A DNA stretch of 33,021 nt from contig MNYQ01000142.1 of assembly GCA_001873185.1 (NCBI GenBank), positions 1 to 33,021 of the forward strand, written 5' to 3'. Positions 15,480 through 23,573 of this stretch are shown piece by piece. The position numbers were made by a program, and so were the translations under genes. This DNA comes from Ignavibacteria bacterium CG2_30_36_16. Its GTDB lineage: Bacteria; Bacteroidota; Ignavibacteria; Ignavibacteriales; Ignavibacteriaceae. How positions within the stretch are numbered: the stretch's first letter is position 1; the number at the start of each line of letters is the position of its first letter. The notes beneath the pieces were generated by a model. The model did no database searches. It was not told the DNA's origin and worked only from the letters and a program-made list of their open reading frames with translations.

Positions 15480-16379
15480 ATGTGCATTAAAGTATTGCTG
15501 TTTGAAATTTTATTATTCTTCTCAACTGCATTGACTCAAAATATCACCTGGCAAAAACTTGCAGAAGATTTACAATTCCCCGAAGGACCGGCATGGAACG
15601 GCAGTGCATTATTTGTATCAAGCTGCTACGGTGGTTATATAACAAGGATTGAGGGTACAGTAGCCGAAACATTTATTGATTCTTCAATGAAACCTTTCAA
15701 TGTAAAACAATCCAATGGTTTAACTTTTGGAAAAGATGGCAACCTATATGCTTGCGATTACGGAATAGGCGCCATACTCAAAATAACAGACAAAGGCATG
15801 ACCGAAATAATATCGCCCGGATATGAAGGGAAAAAATATAACCGCCCGAATGATTTGGCATTTTCGCCCCAAGGATTTTTATTTTTTACAGATCCTAAAT
15901 CGTACGGTAAAGATAAACCCGACGGGAGATTATTTAAACTCAATATAAATTCGGGTGAGGCGGAATTAATTGAAGATAGTTTATGCTTCCCGAATGGAAT
16001 TGCTTTTTCAATAGATGGAAAAAATTTATTTATTTGCGAATCGGCAATGAATAGAATATTAAAATTCGGGGTTGCTGATGATGGTAGAATATCAAATCGA
16101 ACTGTTTTTATTGAACTACCCGGCGGTGATCCTGACGGAATAGCATTTGATAATTCTGGCAGATTATACTGTGCTCATTTCGGCAGCGGCATTATTTATA
16201 TAATCAGCAAGGAAGGAAAAATATTATCAGAATTAAAAACTCCAGGTAAAAAGCCGAGCAATATTGAATTTGGCGGTGACGATTTGAAAACTTTATTTAT
16301 AACCGAAGATGAAACAAACTCAGTTTATAAAACCCTTGTGGAAATACCCGGACAAAAGTTGTTCTTTGCTCCATTTTAA
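15480..16379 (+). CDS. SMP-30/gluconolactonase/LRE-like exported protein
   Basis: This six-bladed beta-propeller of about 299 residues hydrolyses a sugar lactone or similar ester in related proteins. The signal peptide (CIKVLLFEILLFFSTALT) predicts export. The metal and active-site positions of SMP-30 are present: Glu35 in FPEGPAW, Asn124 in RPNDLAF, Asn172 in FPNGIAF and Asp219 in DPDGIAFD. I chose the ATG at 15480, which has AGGA five bases upstream; a TTG at 15468 would add four residues. The lactone substrate is unknown. It stands alone on its strand before the nhaA leader. Confidence 0.9.
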   Translation: MCIKVLLFEILLFFSTALTQNITWQKLAEDLQFPEGPAWNGSALFVSSCYGGYITRIEGTVAETFIDSSMKPFNVKQSNGLTFGKDGNLYACDYGIGAILKITDKGMTEIISPGYEGKKYNRPNDLAFSPQGFLFFTDPKSYGKDKPDGRLFKLNINSGEAELIEDSLCFPNGIAFSIDGKNLFICESAMNRILKFGVADDGRISNRTVFIELPGGDPDGIAFDNSGRLYCAHFGSGIIYIISKEGKILSELKTPGKKPSNIEFGGDDLKTLFITEDETNSVYKTLVEIPGQKLFFAPF

Positions 16380-16441
16380 TCATTAAAGATATGCGGACTT
16401 CCGGAAATTTTCCCTATGAGATTCCTTTGTAGCTTTGGAAA

Positions 16442-16516
16442 AGCCCCTTAAATATTGTGTGATTATGTTATTCACGTTTTGAAGGAAGCGGCTATTAGCC
16501 CCGACTTTAAGGGGCT
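16442..16516 (+). promoter_or_regulatory. Competing hairpins in the nhaA leader
   Basis: AGCCCCTTAAA (16442-16452) is a perfect reverse complement of TTTAAGGGGCT (16506-16516), with a 53-base loop. The same right arm can instead pair locally with AGCCCC (16497-16502) in a 6-bp hairpin with an 8-base loop. The two folds exclude each other. The region lies about 100 bases upstream of the nhaA ATG and 63 bases after the SMP-30 stop. It may be a leader switch, a weak terminator or a dispersed palindrome; there is no T run after it. Confidence 0.4.
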
Positions 16517-16618
16517 GAAAGATGGGAACCTCTAAAACAACATCTTGCTTTTCCATGGGAATCTTCTTATTGAGTTAATTAAATATTTTTTTAGTTTGAA
16601 CAACAACAAAGGAAAACT

Positions 16619-17971
16619 ATGACTAAACATGCACCACCCATTGAAAAAATTATGCGTCCTTTCCAGGAATTTTTACACACGCAGGCATCAGGCGGAATAA
16701 TTTTATTAGCAGCTGCCATAATAGCTCTAATCTGGGCAAACTCTCCTTGGAATTTTGTATACACAGATTTGTGGCATACACATTTGAAAATAGGTTTTGA
16801 CAACTTCAACCTCGATTATTCACTTCATTATTGGATTAACGACGGATTGATGGTAATATTTTTTTTCGTGGTAGGGCTCGAAATAAAACGCGAGCTTCTT
16901 GTTGGCGAACTATCTTCCGCTCGCCAAGCTGCTCTTCCGATAGCAGCTGCTCTTGGCGGAATGATTGTGCCTGCATTATTCTATTTTGCATTTAATACAA
17001 GCGGACAAGGCGCTAATGGATGGGGAATACCAATGGCTACCGATATTGCATTTGTAGTTGGCATATTTGCTCTACTTGGGAAGAACGTTCCTGTCTCACT
17101 CAAAATATTTATTACTGCTCTTGCCATAGTAGATGACATCGGGGCGGTTCTTGTAATTGCCGTTTTTTATTCTTCCGAAATCTCGATCGTAGCAATAGGT
17201 ATTGCATCCGGTTTAGTGCTGCTCTTAATTATATTAAATAAACTTGGCGTGCGTAGTTTGCTTATCTATTCTATTGTTGGTGTTGCTTTATGGATGGCAT
17301 TCTTAAAATCGGGAGTGCATGCTACAATTGCAGGTGTCGTACTTGCGTTCACTATCCCTGCGTTAACACGATTAAACACGAAAGAATTTTTAGACAAAGG
17401 CAATCAGCTTATGAAGGAGTTTGACGTAGCTGGTGAGGAAGGTCCGCACATTCTTACAAATGCACCCCGACAGTCAATTGTGGATGAGTTGAAATCCAAT
17501 GTTGAAAAGATGATGACACCGCTGCAAAGGTTTGAACATGGACTTCATCCGTGGGTTTCATTTATAATTATGCCTGTATTCGCCCTTGCCAACGCGGGAG
17601 TTAATTTTACTTCAGATTTTTTTAGCGATTTAATAAATCCAATAAGTCTTGGAATAATTTTCGGTTTATTTCTCGGAAAGCAGATTGGAATATTTTCATT
17701 TAGCTGGATTGCTGTTAAATTAGGCTTTGCTTCCAAACCAAAGGGAGTAAATTGGAAATTGATTTATGGCGCCGGAATAATGGCGGGCATAGGATTTACA
17801 ATGTCTCTGTTCATTTCCAATCTTGCTTTTGCCGATGACGAGTTGACAAAAATTGCAAAGGTTGGAATTCTGACTGCTTCATTATTATCAGGCATTATTG
17901 GTTTTCTACTTTTAAAATCAAGCGTCAAAAATCATAATAAAAATCAAACCACAAAAGAAATAGTTTCTTAA
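16619..17971 (+). CDS. nhaA: Na+/H+ antiporter NhaA
   Basis: This inner-membrane antiporter exchanges external protons for cytoplasmic sodium. The 450-residue product has about 12 membrane helices. The ion-binding aspartates are Asp172 and Asp173 in ITALAIVDDIGAVLVIA, and Asp142 in MATDIAFVVGIFALLG is the third conserved one. The helix-X lysine region is seen in LFLGKQIGIF. It is longer than the E. coli protein (about 388) because of an N-terminal extension and a roughly 50-residue cytoplasmic loop (about 255-310), as in other long NhaA proteins. AGGA lies six bases before the ATG. A leader with competing hairpins precedes it, and a terminator follows. Confidence 0.96.
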   Translation: MTKHAPPIEKIMRPFQEFLHTQASGGIILLAAAIIALIWANSPWNFVYTDLWHTHLKIGFDNFNLDYSLHYWINDGLMVIFFFVVGLEIKRELLVGELSSARQAALPIAAALGGMIVPALFYFAFNTSGQGANGWGIPMATDIAFVVGIFALLGKNVPVSLKIFITALAIVDDIGAVLVIAVFYSSEISIVAIGIASGLVLLLIILNKLGVRSLLIYSIVGVALWMAFLKSGVHATIAGVVLAFTIPALTRLNTKEFLDKGNQLMKEFDVAGEEGPHILTNAPRQSIVDELKSNVEKMMTPLQRFEHGLHPWVSFIIMPVFALANAGVNFTSDFFSDLINPISLGIIFGLFLGKQIGIFSFSWIAVKLGFASKPKGVNWKLIYGAGIMAGIGFTMSLFISNLAFADDELTKIAKVGILTASLLSGIIGFLLLKSSVKNHNKNQTTKEIVS

Positions 17972-17995
17972 AAGCGATTTTTTATAAACTATGAT

Positions 17996-18040
17996 ACACA
18001 CCGTTATGCTTTGTTTTAGCCTGGCGGTGTGTCTATTTTT
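17996..18040 (+). terminator. Rho-independent terminator after nhaA
   Basis: ACACACCG (17996-18003) pairs perfectly with CGGTGTGT (18025-18032), with an inner GCT/AGC pairing in the loop. The T-rich stretch CTATTTTT (18033-18040) follows. It begins 25 bases after the nhaA stop and ends 33 bases before the gpmI start, so gpmI probably has its own promoter in the remaining short gap or relies on read-through. Confidence 0.8.
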
Positions 18041-18073
18041 GCTATCTCATTAATCAATTAAGAATAAAATAAA

Positions 18074-19702
18074 ATGGAATTAAAACTTGATAAGTTAGAA
18101 AAATTTAATGGACGTAAAGGTCCGCTTCTTTTTATAATAATGGACGGTGTTGGCATTGGGAAAAAATATGATGGGAATGCTGTTTACAAAGCAAACACAC
18201 CGGTGCTCGATAAATTATTTAAGATGCCTCTCTACACTCAATTAAAAGCACACGGTCCTGCTGTTGGCTTGCCATCAGAAGATGATATGGGCAATAGCGA
18301 AGTTGGGCATAATGCAATTGGCGCTGGAAGAATATTTGAACAGGGCGCTAAACGTGTAAACCACGCTCTCGAAACCGGCGAAATTTTTGAAACCGATGTT
18401 TGGAAAAATGTAATAAAAAATGGAATGAACGGGGGCACAATTCATTTTATCGGATTGCTTTCCAGTGGAAATGTTCACTCACACATCAAGCATCTTTTTG
18501 CTATGATTAATAAGTGCGCCGAAATTGGTGTAAAAAGATTACGCGTGCATGCGCTGCTTGACGGGCGAGATGTACCGGGTAAATCGGCGCTCGAATATAT
18601 TAAACCATTGCAACAGCTTCTCGATAAAATTTCTTCCGAAAAAACTTTCGATTACAATATTGCTTCCGGGGGCGGAAGAATGAAAACTACAATGGATCGA
18701 TACAACGCTGACTGGGATATTGTTAAGCGGGGATGGGATGCACACGTACTCGGTAAGGCAAGATATTTTTTATCGGCGGCTGAAGCGGTTGAAACAATGT
18801 ACGCTGAAGATCCTGAAGCTATCGATCAGTATCTTGCTGCATTTGTAATTGTTGATGAAAACAAAAAACCAAACGGCACAATTGAGGACGGAGACAGCGT
18901 TATATTCTTTAACTTCAGAGGCGATAGAGCAATAGAAATTTCGCGCGCCTTTGAAGAAACCAATTTTAATAAGTTTGATAGAGAAAAACGCCCCGATGTA
19001 TTTTATGCCGGTATGATGGAATATGACGGCGACCTCCACATTCCTAAAAATTATCTCGTATTCCCTCCTGCTATTGATAAAACAATTAGCGAATATCTTT
19101 GTAATGAAAGTGTAACATCTTTTGCAATTTCGGAAACTCAAAAATACGGGCATGTAACTTACTTTTGGAATGGAAACAAGTCAGGTTATATAAACAAAGA
19201 CCTCGAATTGTTCGTTGAAATTCCGTCGGACAAAATTGAGTTTGATAAAGCACCTAAAATGAAGGCTTACGAGATATCAAAAAAAACAGAAGAACTTTTG
19301 CGCAGCGGTAAGTATCGATTTGGAAGATTGAATTTTGCGAACGGCGATATGGTTGGTCACAGCGGTATTATGGACGCGGCGGTTATTGCCGTAGAAACAG
19401 TTGATGAATGCGTTGGCAAATTATTAAAAGTAATTGATGAACTTGGAGGAATTGCTGTTATAACCGCAGACCACGGTAACAGCGATGAAATGTATACCGA
19501 AAAAAACGGAGTGAAAACACCTAAAACTTCTCATACATTAAATCCAGTTCCGTTTATTATCTACGACCCGCAATATAACGGCGAGTATAAGATGGCTAAA
19601 GTTGAGAATCCGGGACTTACAAACATAGCTGCAACGCTGCTTAATCTTTTGGGATTTAAAAAGGTTGAGTATTATGATGCGTCACTCATTACTTTTGAAT
19701 AA
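18074..19702 (+). CDS. gpmI: 2,3-bisphosphoglycerate-independent phosphoglycerate mutase
   Basis: This cytoplasmic glycolytic enzyme interconverts 3- and 2-phosphoglycerate with two manganese ions. It has 542 residues against the usual 510 or so, with a short N-terminal extension before LLFIIMDGVG (metal-binding Asp24). MGNSEVGHNAIGAGR holds the phosphoserine nucleophile Ser75. The substrate-binding domain includes HALLDGRDVPGKSA and ASGGGRMKTTMDRY, and the second metal site is in NGDMVGHSG and TADHGNSDEM. The ATG has only a weak purine-rich upstream stretch. A strong terminator follows. Its pairing with nhaA is positional, not functional. Confidence 0.96.
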   Translation: MELKLDKLEKFNGRKGPLLFIIMDGVGIGKKYDGNAVYKANTPVLDKLFKMPLYTQLKAHGPAVGLPSEDDMGNSEVGHNAIGAGRIFEQGAKRVNHALETGEIFETDVWKNVIKNGMNGGTIHFIGLLSSGNVHSHIKHLFAMINKCAEIGVKRLRVHALLDGRDVPGKSALEYIKPLQQLLDKISSEKTFDYNIASGGGRMKTTMDRYNADWDIVKRGWDAHVLGKARYFLSAAEAVETMYAEDPEAIDQYLAAFVIVDENKKPNGTIEDGDSVIFFNFRGDRAIEISRAFEETNFNKFDREKRPDVFYAGMMEYDGDLHIPKNYLVFPPAIDKTISEYLCNESVTSFAISETQKYGHVTYFWNGNKSGYINKDLELFVEIPSDKIEFDKAPKMKAYEISKKTEELLRSGKYRFGRLNFANGDMVGHSGIMDAAVIAVETVDECVGKLLKVIDELGGIAVITADHGNSDEMYTEKNGVKTPKTSHTLNPVPFIIYDPQYNGEYKMAKVENPGLTNIAATLLNLLGFKKVEYYDASLITFE

Positions 19703-19720
19703 AATAGAACCGATTTTAAA

Positions 19721-19750
19721 TAAGCCGCTTATTTGTAAGCCGCTTATTTG
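19721..19750. repeat. Tandem 15-bp direct repeat within the gpmI terminator
   Basis: TAAGCCGCTTATTTG occurs twice, head to tail, at 19721-19735 and 19736-19750, with no mismatch. Each copy contains the complete left arm and loop of the terminator. This looks like slippage duplication during replication of a hairpin. Confidence 0.9.
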
Positions 19751-19764
19751 TAAGCGGCTTTTTT
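19721..19764 (+). terminator. Rho-independent terminator after gpmI, left arm present twice
   Basis: AAGCCGCTTA (19737-19746), loop TTTG and TAAGCGGCTT (19751-19760) form a perfect 10-bp stem followed by a T run. The same left arm occurs a second time at 19722-19731, so the right arm can pair with either copy. It lies 18 bases after the gpmI stop. The reverse strand lacks a T tract in the right place, so it mainly serves gpmI. Confidence 0.88.
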
Positions 19765-19846
19765 ATCAAATATTTTTTTGCTTAAAAACAGGCTGCAATA
19801 GAACTTGAGAATATTCTAAAAGACAAAAAAAATTGTTTCTAATCAA

Positions 19847-20950
19847 TTATTCAGCGCCGAAGAAAATATTATTCCCTGAGGCTTTATCAAAAAAATAAAC
19901 GCTTGCTTCATCAGCATATAGCTTGATATCTTCTCCATATTTCAATTTGCTCATTGGTTTTACCCGTGCAATAAATTTGCTTTCTCCAATTTTAAAATGG
20001 ATAAATATTTCATTTCCCATCGGCTCTATAAGCTCAATCTTTGTTACCATTTCTACAGTTGTTGTTAATTCGTTTTCTAATTGAATATCTTCCGGTCTCA
20101 ATCCAAGCGTAGTTTCCTTCTGATGATAATCTCTTAAAAAATCTTTTCGTTCGGCAGATAGGTTAAAAGTGAAATCGCCATTTTTACTAGCAAGAGTATT
20201 TTCATTACTTAAATTTACATCAATAAAATTCATCGCAGGGCTTCCGATAAATCCGGCAACAAATTTATTTTGTGGATCATTGTACAGGTTCATTGGAGAA
20301 TCCACTTGCTGCACTAAGCCATCTTTCATTACAACTATTCGGTCGCCCATTGTCATAGCTTCGGTCTGATCGTGAGTTACATAAATCATCGTAGCGCCGA
20401 GTTGTTTATGCAGTTTGGAAATTTCAGTTCGCATTTGAACTCGTAATTTAGCATCGAGATTACTCAATGGTTCGTCGAACAAAAAGACTTTTGGTTTACG
20501 CACAATTGCTCTGCCTACAGCAACTCTTTGCCGCTGCCCGCCAGATAATGCTTTTGGTTTTCGATCAAGATATTCTTCCAAATCCAAAATCTTTGCTGCA
20601 TCGGCAACACGCTGCTTTATATCTTCCTTACTGTATTTTCTTAATTTTAAACCGAACGCCATATTATCGTAAACAGTCATATGCGGATATAAAGCATAGT
20701 TTTGAAAAACCATTGCAATGTCGCGGTCTTTCGGCGAGACCTCATTGATAAGTCTATTGTCAATGTAAATCTGTCCCTCAGTAATCTCCTCTAAACCGGC
20801 GATCATTCTAAGAGTAGTAGATTTACCGCAACCCGACGGACCAACCAACACAACAAACTCTTTATCATTAACAATCAAATTTACATTGCTAACAACTTTT
20901 AATTTGTTGTCATAAACTTTTGATACGTTTTTTAATTCAACAACTGCCAT
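19847..20950 (-). CDS. Sugar ABC importer ATPase, MalK/UgpC/MsmK type
   Basis: This 367-residue ATPase powers a carbohydrate importer of the CUT1 kind. The ATPase domain has Walker A GPSGCGKST (38-46), Q-loop VFQNYALYPHMTVYDNM, signature LSGGQRQR, Walker B VFLFDEPLSNLDAKLR and switch YVTHDQTEAMTM. A C-terminal TOBE/MalK regulatory domain follows (about 235-367, with LGLRPEDI). There is no permease or binding-protein gene within the window, so it may serve several importers, as MsmK does in other bacteria. It is the last gene of the mannoside-use cluster, 19 bp after the exported glycosidase gene. AAGG lies about 10 bases before the ATG. Confidence 0.95.
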   Translation of the reverse strand: MAVVELKNVSKVYDNKLKVVSNVNLIVNDKEFVVLVGPSGCGKSTTLRMIAGLEEITEGQIYIDNRLINEVSPKDRDIAMVFQNYALYPHMTVYDNMAFGLKLRKYSKEDIKQRVADAAKILDLEEYLDRKPKALSGGQRQRVAVGRAIVRKPKVFLFDEPLSNLDAKLRVQMRTEISKLHKQLGATMIYVTHDQTEAMTMGDRIVVMKDGLVQQVDSPMNLYNDPQNKFVAGFIGSPAMNFIDVNLSNENTLASKNGDFTFNLSAERKDFLRDYHQKETTLGLRPEDIQLENELTTTVEMVTKIELIEPMGNEIFIHFKIGESKFIARVKPMSKLKYGEDIKLYADEASVYFFDKASGNNIFFGAE

Positions 20951-20969
20951 AATAAAATGCCTTATATGT

Positions 20970-23543
20970 TTATTTAAATTTTATTGAATAATGATTTCTT
21001 TTTGAACTTGAAATATGTTTTAGATTTATTCTAAACATATCATTTTTCTTTGACACCGAAACTCCGTCGCTAATGGTTTTTCTATTAATCAAAATATTTT
21101 CACTTGAAGTTGGCGAAACAATTTGCAGATCAATAGAATGACCTTCAAAAGATTCAAGCTCAAACTCAAGTGTCTTTGTTTCTTTGTCATACACCGGAGA
21201 AAAAACCAATGTATTTGCCGAAAGCAAGTACGGCGTTTGGGATTCACCTAATTTTAAGTTAATCTCTTGTAAATTATTTTCATCCTCCGGTACAACTGCT
21301 GAAGGGATTTCTTTTTCGTCAAATAAGATTGAGGATAATGAATTTCCACTTCCTTCAATATTTACTTTTACAGGAACTCCCTTCAGGTTTACTGTTAATT
21401 GTACCAAATCCATTTCTTCAGGAATAAACGGACTGAAGGAAATATTCCATTCATTTTCTCTCAGTCCGAATAAATTATACAGAGTATAAAAGTACCAACC
21501 TCCTGCCCATAAGAATTGAGGTTTGTCAATCTTACCATAAACAGCCGGATTAGTTTTATCGCTTATTCTGTACTCATACAAAGCAGGCTGACCATTGGGA
21601 CTATTTATTATTCCGTCTAAAGTCATAGTTCTTTTTATAAATCCGAAGGCATCCTTATTCAATCCATTATTGATCAATGCGAGTGCGTACCATGAATTTC
21701 CATGCGGCCAGATTCCGCCGTTAGCATAATGATATGGATCTCCGGCTTCATTGCCAACAAATTTCATATAATCTACCAGCAGATGCAAATCCATAGGATA
21801 CAATGTATAGATTCCAAGTTTTTCATCTAATAACTTTTCTTTTACCGTAGTGAGTAACTTCATATTTTTATCATCATCCAACAAGTTAAAATGTGAAGCT
21901 AAAAGAGAACCCATATAAATATGACGATCTTTGGTTTCGTCTTCAAAATAACTTATTAAGTAGTTCAGTTTATTATCCCAAAGTGTATCAACTAACTTTT
22001 TATTCATACGGTTTGCAAGATTTTCATTGAATTTTAATTCGGAAGAATTTTTATTTAAGACGGCTGAAATAAAATTAAATTCTCTCAATGCACGAATAGC
22101 AAGAATAGTCATGTAAGCTCGCGGTCCAAAATTATTCCCGATATCCCACCAGTCGGGTCTGAATGACCACATTAAATCGTCGTTCCCTTTATTCTTCAAA
22201 GCAGTTTTAAAACTTTGCTCGATATAAGGATAAAGCTGCTGTACAAATTTGGTATCACCCGAATGCCGCAGATAACTTGCGCACACAAGTGTGAACCAAA
22301 AGTGATTCCAGTTTTCTGTTCCGGCAAATTCAGTTTTAAATGTTGAGTCCTTCCAATAATAAGCGTGGGGAATCGTTCTGTCTTTATCGGCTAAGCTTAT
22401 GATGTACTTTAAATCATTTTTTACTCTTGCTAAATCGAAATTTACAGCGGCTAAATCGGTCAGTAAAGCATCGTGAGTAAAATAGAAATTGTATTCCGCT
22501 TGAGCAGGCATCGGCACTATTTGTCCATCTAAATAATGTGCATTTGTAGTGAGGACTGCTTTAGACCACCGCGCTGTAAAATCAATATTTTTATCAGTAG
22601 TAACAATTTCATTTTTACCCACTGATTCATTTAAAATATAATTTTCATATTCATCAACTTCAGTTTGATAATTTTTTAATAAGAAATCCGTTTCCGCCTT
22701 TGCTTCGAGAATTAATGATGATCCTACAATCTGAATTATTTTTATTGATGAATTAGACGGCAAACTTTTTTTATAGATGAATGCCGCAACCGGCTTACCT
22801 GATTTTTCTTTTTGAATAATTTCTCCCGAAAGAGGGCTTTTCGTGTTCAGCCAACACTCATCAAGGTTCTTAAATTTATTGTTCATCTCTTCTTTGGAAG
22901 TAAAACTTGAAGGCTGTAAGCCGGCATTCATCACAAAGACCTGTGCATTTCCCGTTTCTGTAAACGGATAATTTGTTCTAATTATTGAGCTTTGCTTTTG
23001 AAATTCAGTAAACGCACTTTCAATAATTTTATATGTATGACTTGTTCGAAGTGTTGTTTCTAATCTTGTATATACTTCATATTCTTTTTCAATCATGGAT
23101 CTATTAGTAATTTCATAAGTCACAACCATAGCCGGTTCGTTTTTGCAAAACTCATATTGAATTTTTATTTCGCTGTCCGATTCACTCCCGACTAAGGAAA
23201 CAGAGTATGGCGTTTGAGAGACTTCATAAACCTGGTTTTTCAACAATCTTTTTGGCGAATCACCAACCTTCAAACCCAAGGACATTATTCTGAAATTTTC
23301 ACGCTTCCAATAATCCTCGCTGATATCAATACTATTAGCTACCGGATAATAAAAGCTGATGCGATTTAGCAAAGGAAAGCTTTTATGAATTTCGATTCCT
23401 ACATAAGGACCGCCAACCTCTATTTGTCCAACTTCCTTCACGCTTTTAATCGTAAGCAATTCTTTCTCTTGTCCTGCAATTCTGAAGGTAGTACAAAACA
23501 TGATTAACAAAGTAAGATAGATTGAGCAATATTTATATTTCAT
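20970..23543 (-). CDS. Exported six-hairpin-type glycosidase
   Basis: This 857-residue protein has a signal peptide (about 1-24) and a beta-rich N-terminal part (about 30-310). An alpha/alpha six-hairpin catalytic-like domain follows (about 320-695), then a beta-rich end with no T9SS tail, so it should stay in the periplasm. The helical domain resembles amylo-1,6-glucosidase, GH63 and GH94-like toroids. Clues are YFTHDALLTDLAAVNFD (Asp358), FRPDWWDIGNN (461-471) and ANGGIWPHGNSWYAL (607-621), the last similar to the NGGIW/Y-H-N-W segment of such enzymes. The exact CAZy family and linkage are unclear; the neighbours suggest a mannose-containing oligosaccharide. It sits 30 bp after the T9SS gene. 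Confidence 0.78.
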   Translation of the reverse strand: MKYKYCSIYLTLLIMFCTTFRIAGQEKELLTIKSVKEVGQIEVGGPYVGIEIHKSFPLLNRISFYYPVANSIDISEDYWKRENFRIMSLGLKVGDSPKRLLKNQVYEVSQTPYSVSLVGSESDSEIKIQYEFCKNEPAMVVTYEITNRSMIEKEYEVYTRLETTLRTSHTYKIIESAFTEFQKQSSIIRTNYPFTETGNAQVFVMNAGLQPSSFTSKEEMNNKFKNLDECWLNTKSPLSGEIIQKEKSGKPVAAFIYKKSLPSNSSIKIIQIVGSSLILEAKAETDFLLKNYQTEVDEYENYILNESVGKNEIVTTDKNIDFTARWSKAVLTTNAHYLDGQIVPMPAQAEYNFYFTHDALLTDLAAVNFDLARVKNDLKYIISLADKDRTIPHAYYWKDSTFKTEFAGTENWNHFWFTLVCASYLRHSGDTKFVQQLYPYIEQSFKTALKNKGNDDLMWSFRPDWWDIGNNFGPRAYMTILAIRALREFNFISAVLNKNSSELKFNENLANRMNKKLVDTLWDNKLNYLISYFEDETKDRHIYMGSLLASHFNLLDDDKNMKLLTTVKEKLLDEKLGIYTLYPMDLHLLVDYMKFVGNEAGDPYHYANGGIWPHGNSWYALALINNGLNKDAFGFIKRTMTLDGIINSPNGQPALYEYRISDKTNPAVYGKIDKPQFLWAGGWYFYTLYNLFGLRENEWNISFSPFIPEEMDLVQLTVNLKGVPVKVNIEGSGNSLSSILFDEKEIPSAVVPEDENNLQEINLKLGESQTPYLLSANTLVFSPVYDKETKTLEFELESFEGHSIDLQIVSPTSSENILINRKTISDGVSVSKKNDMFRINLKHISSSKRNHYSIKFK

Positions 23544-23573
23544 CGTAAAACTCTTTCATACAAATTGAATTTT

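Noticed and set aside
19831-19855. Weak hairpin followed by a T run at the end of the sugar-importer ATPase gene
   Set aside because: On the - strand AATTG and CAATT can pair and a T run follows, but the stem is only 5 AT-rich bases and overlaps the stop codon. It is too weak to call as a terminator.
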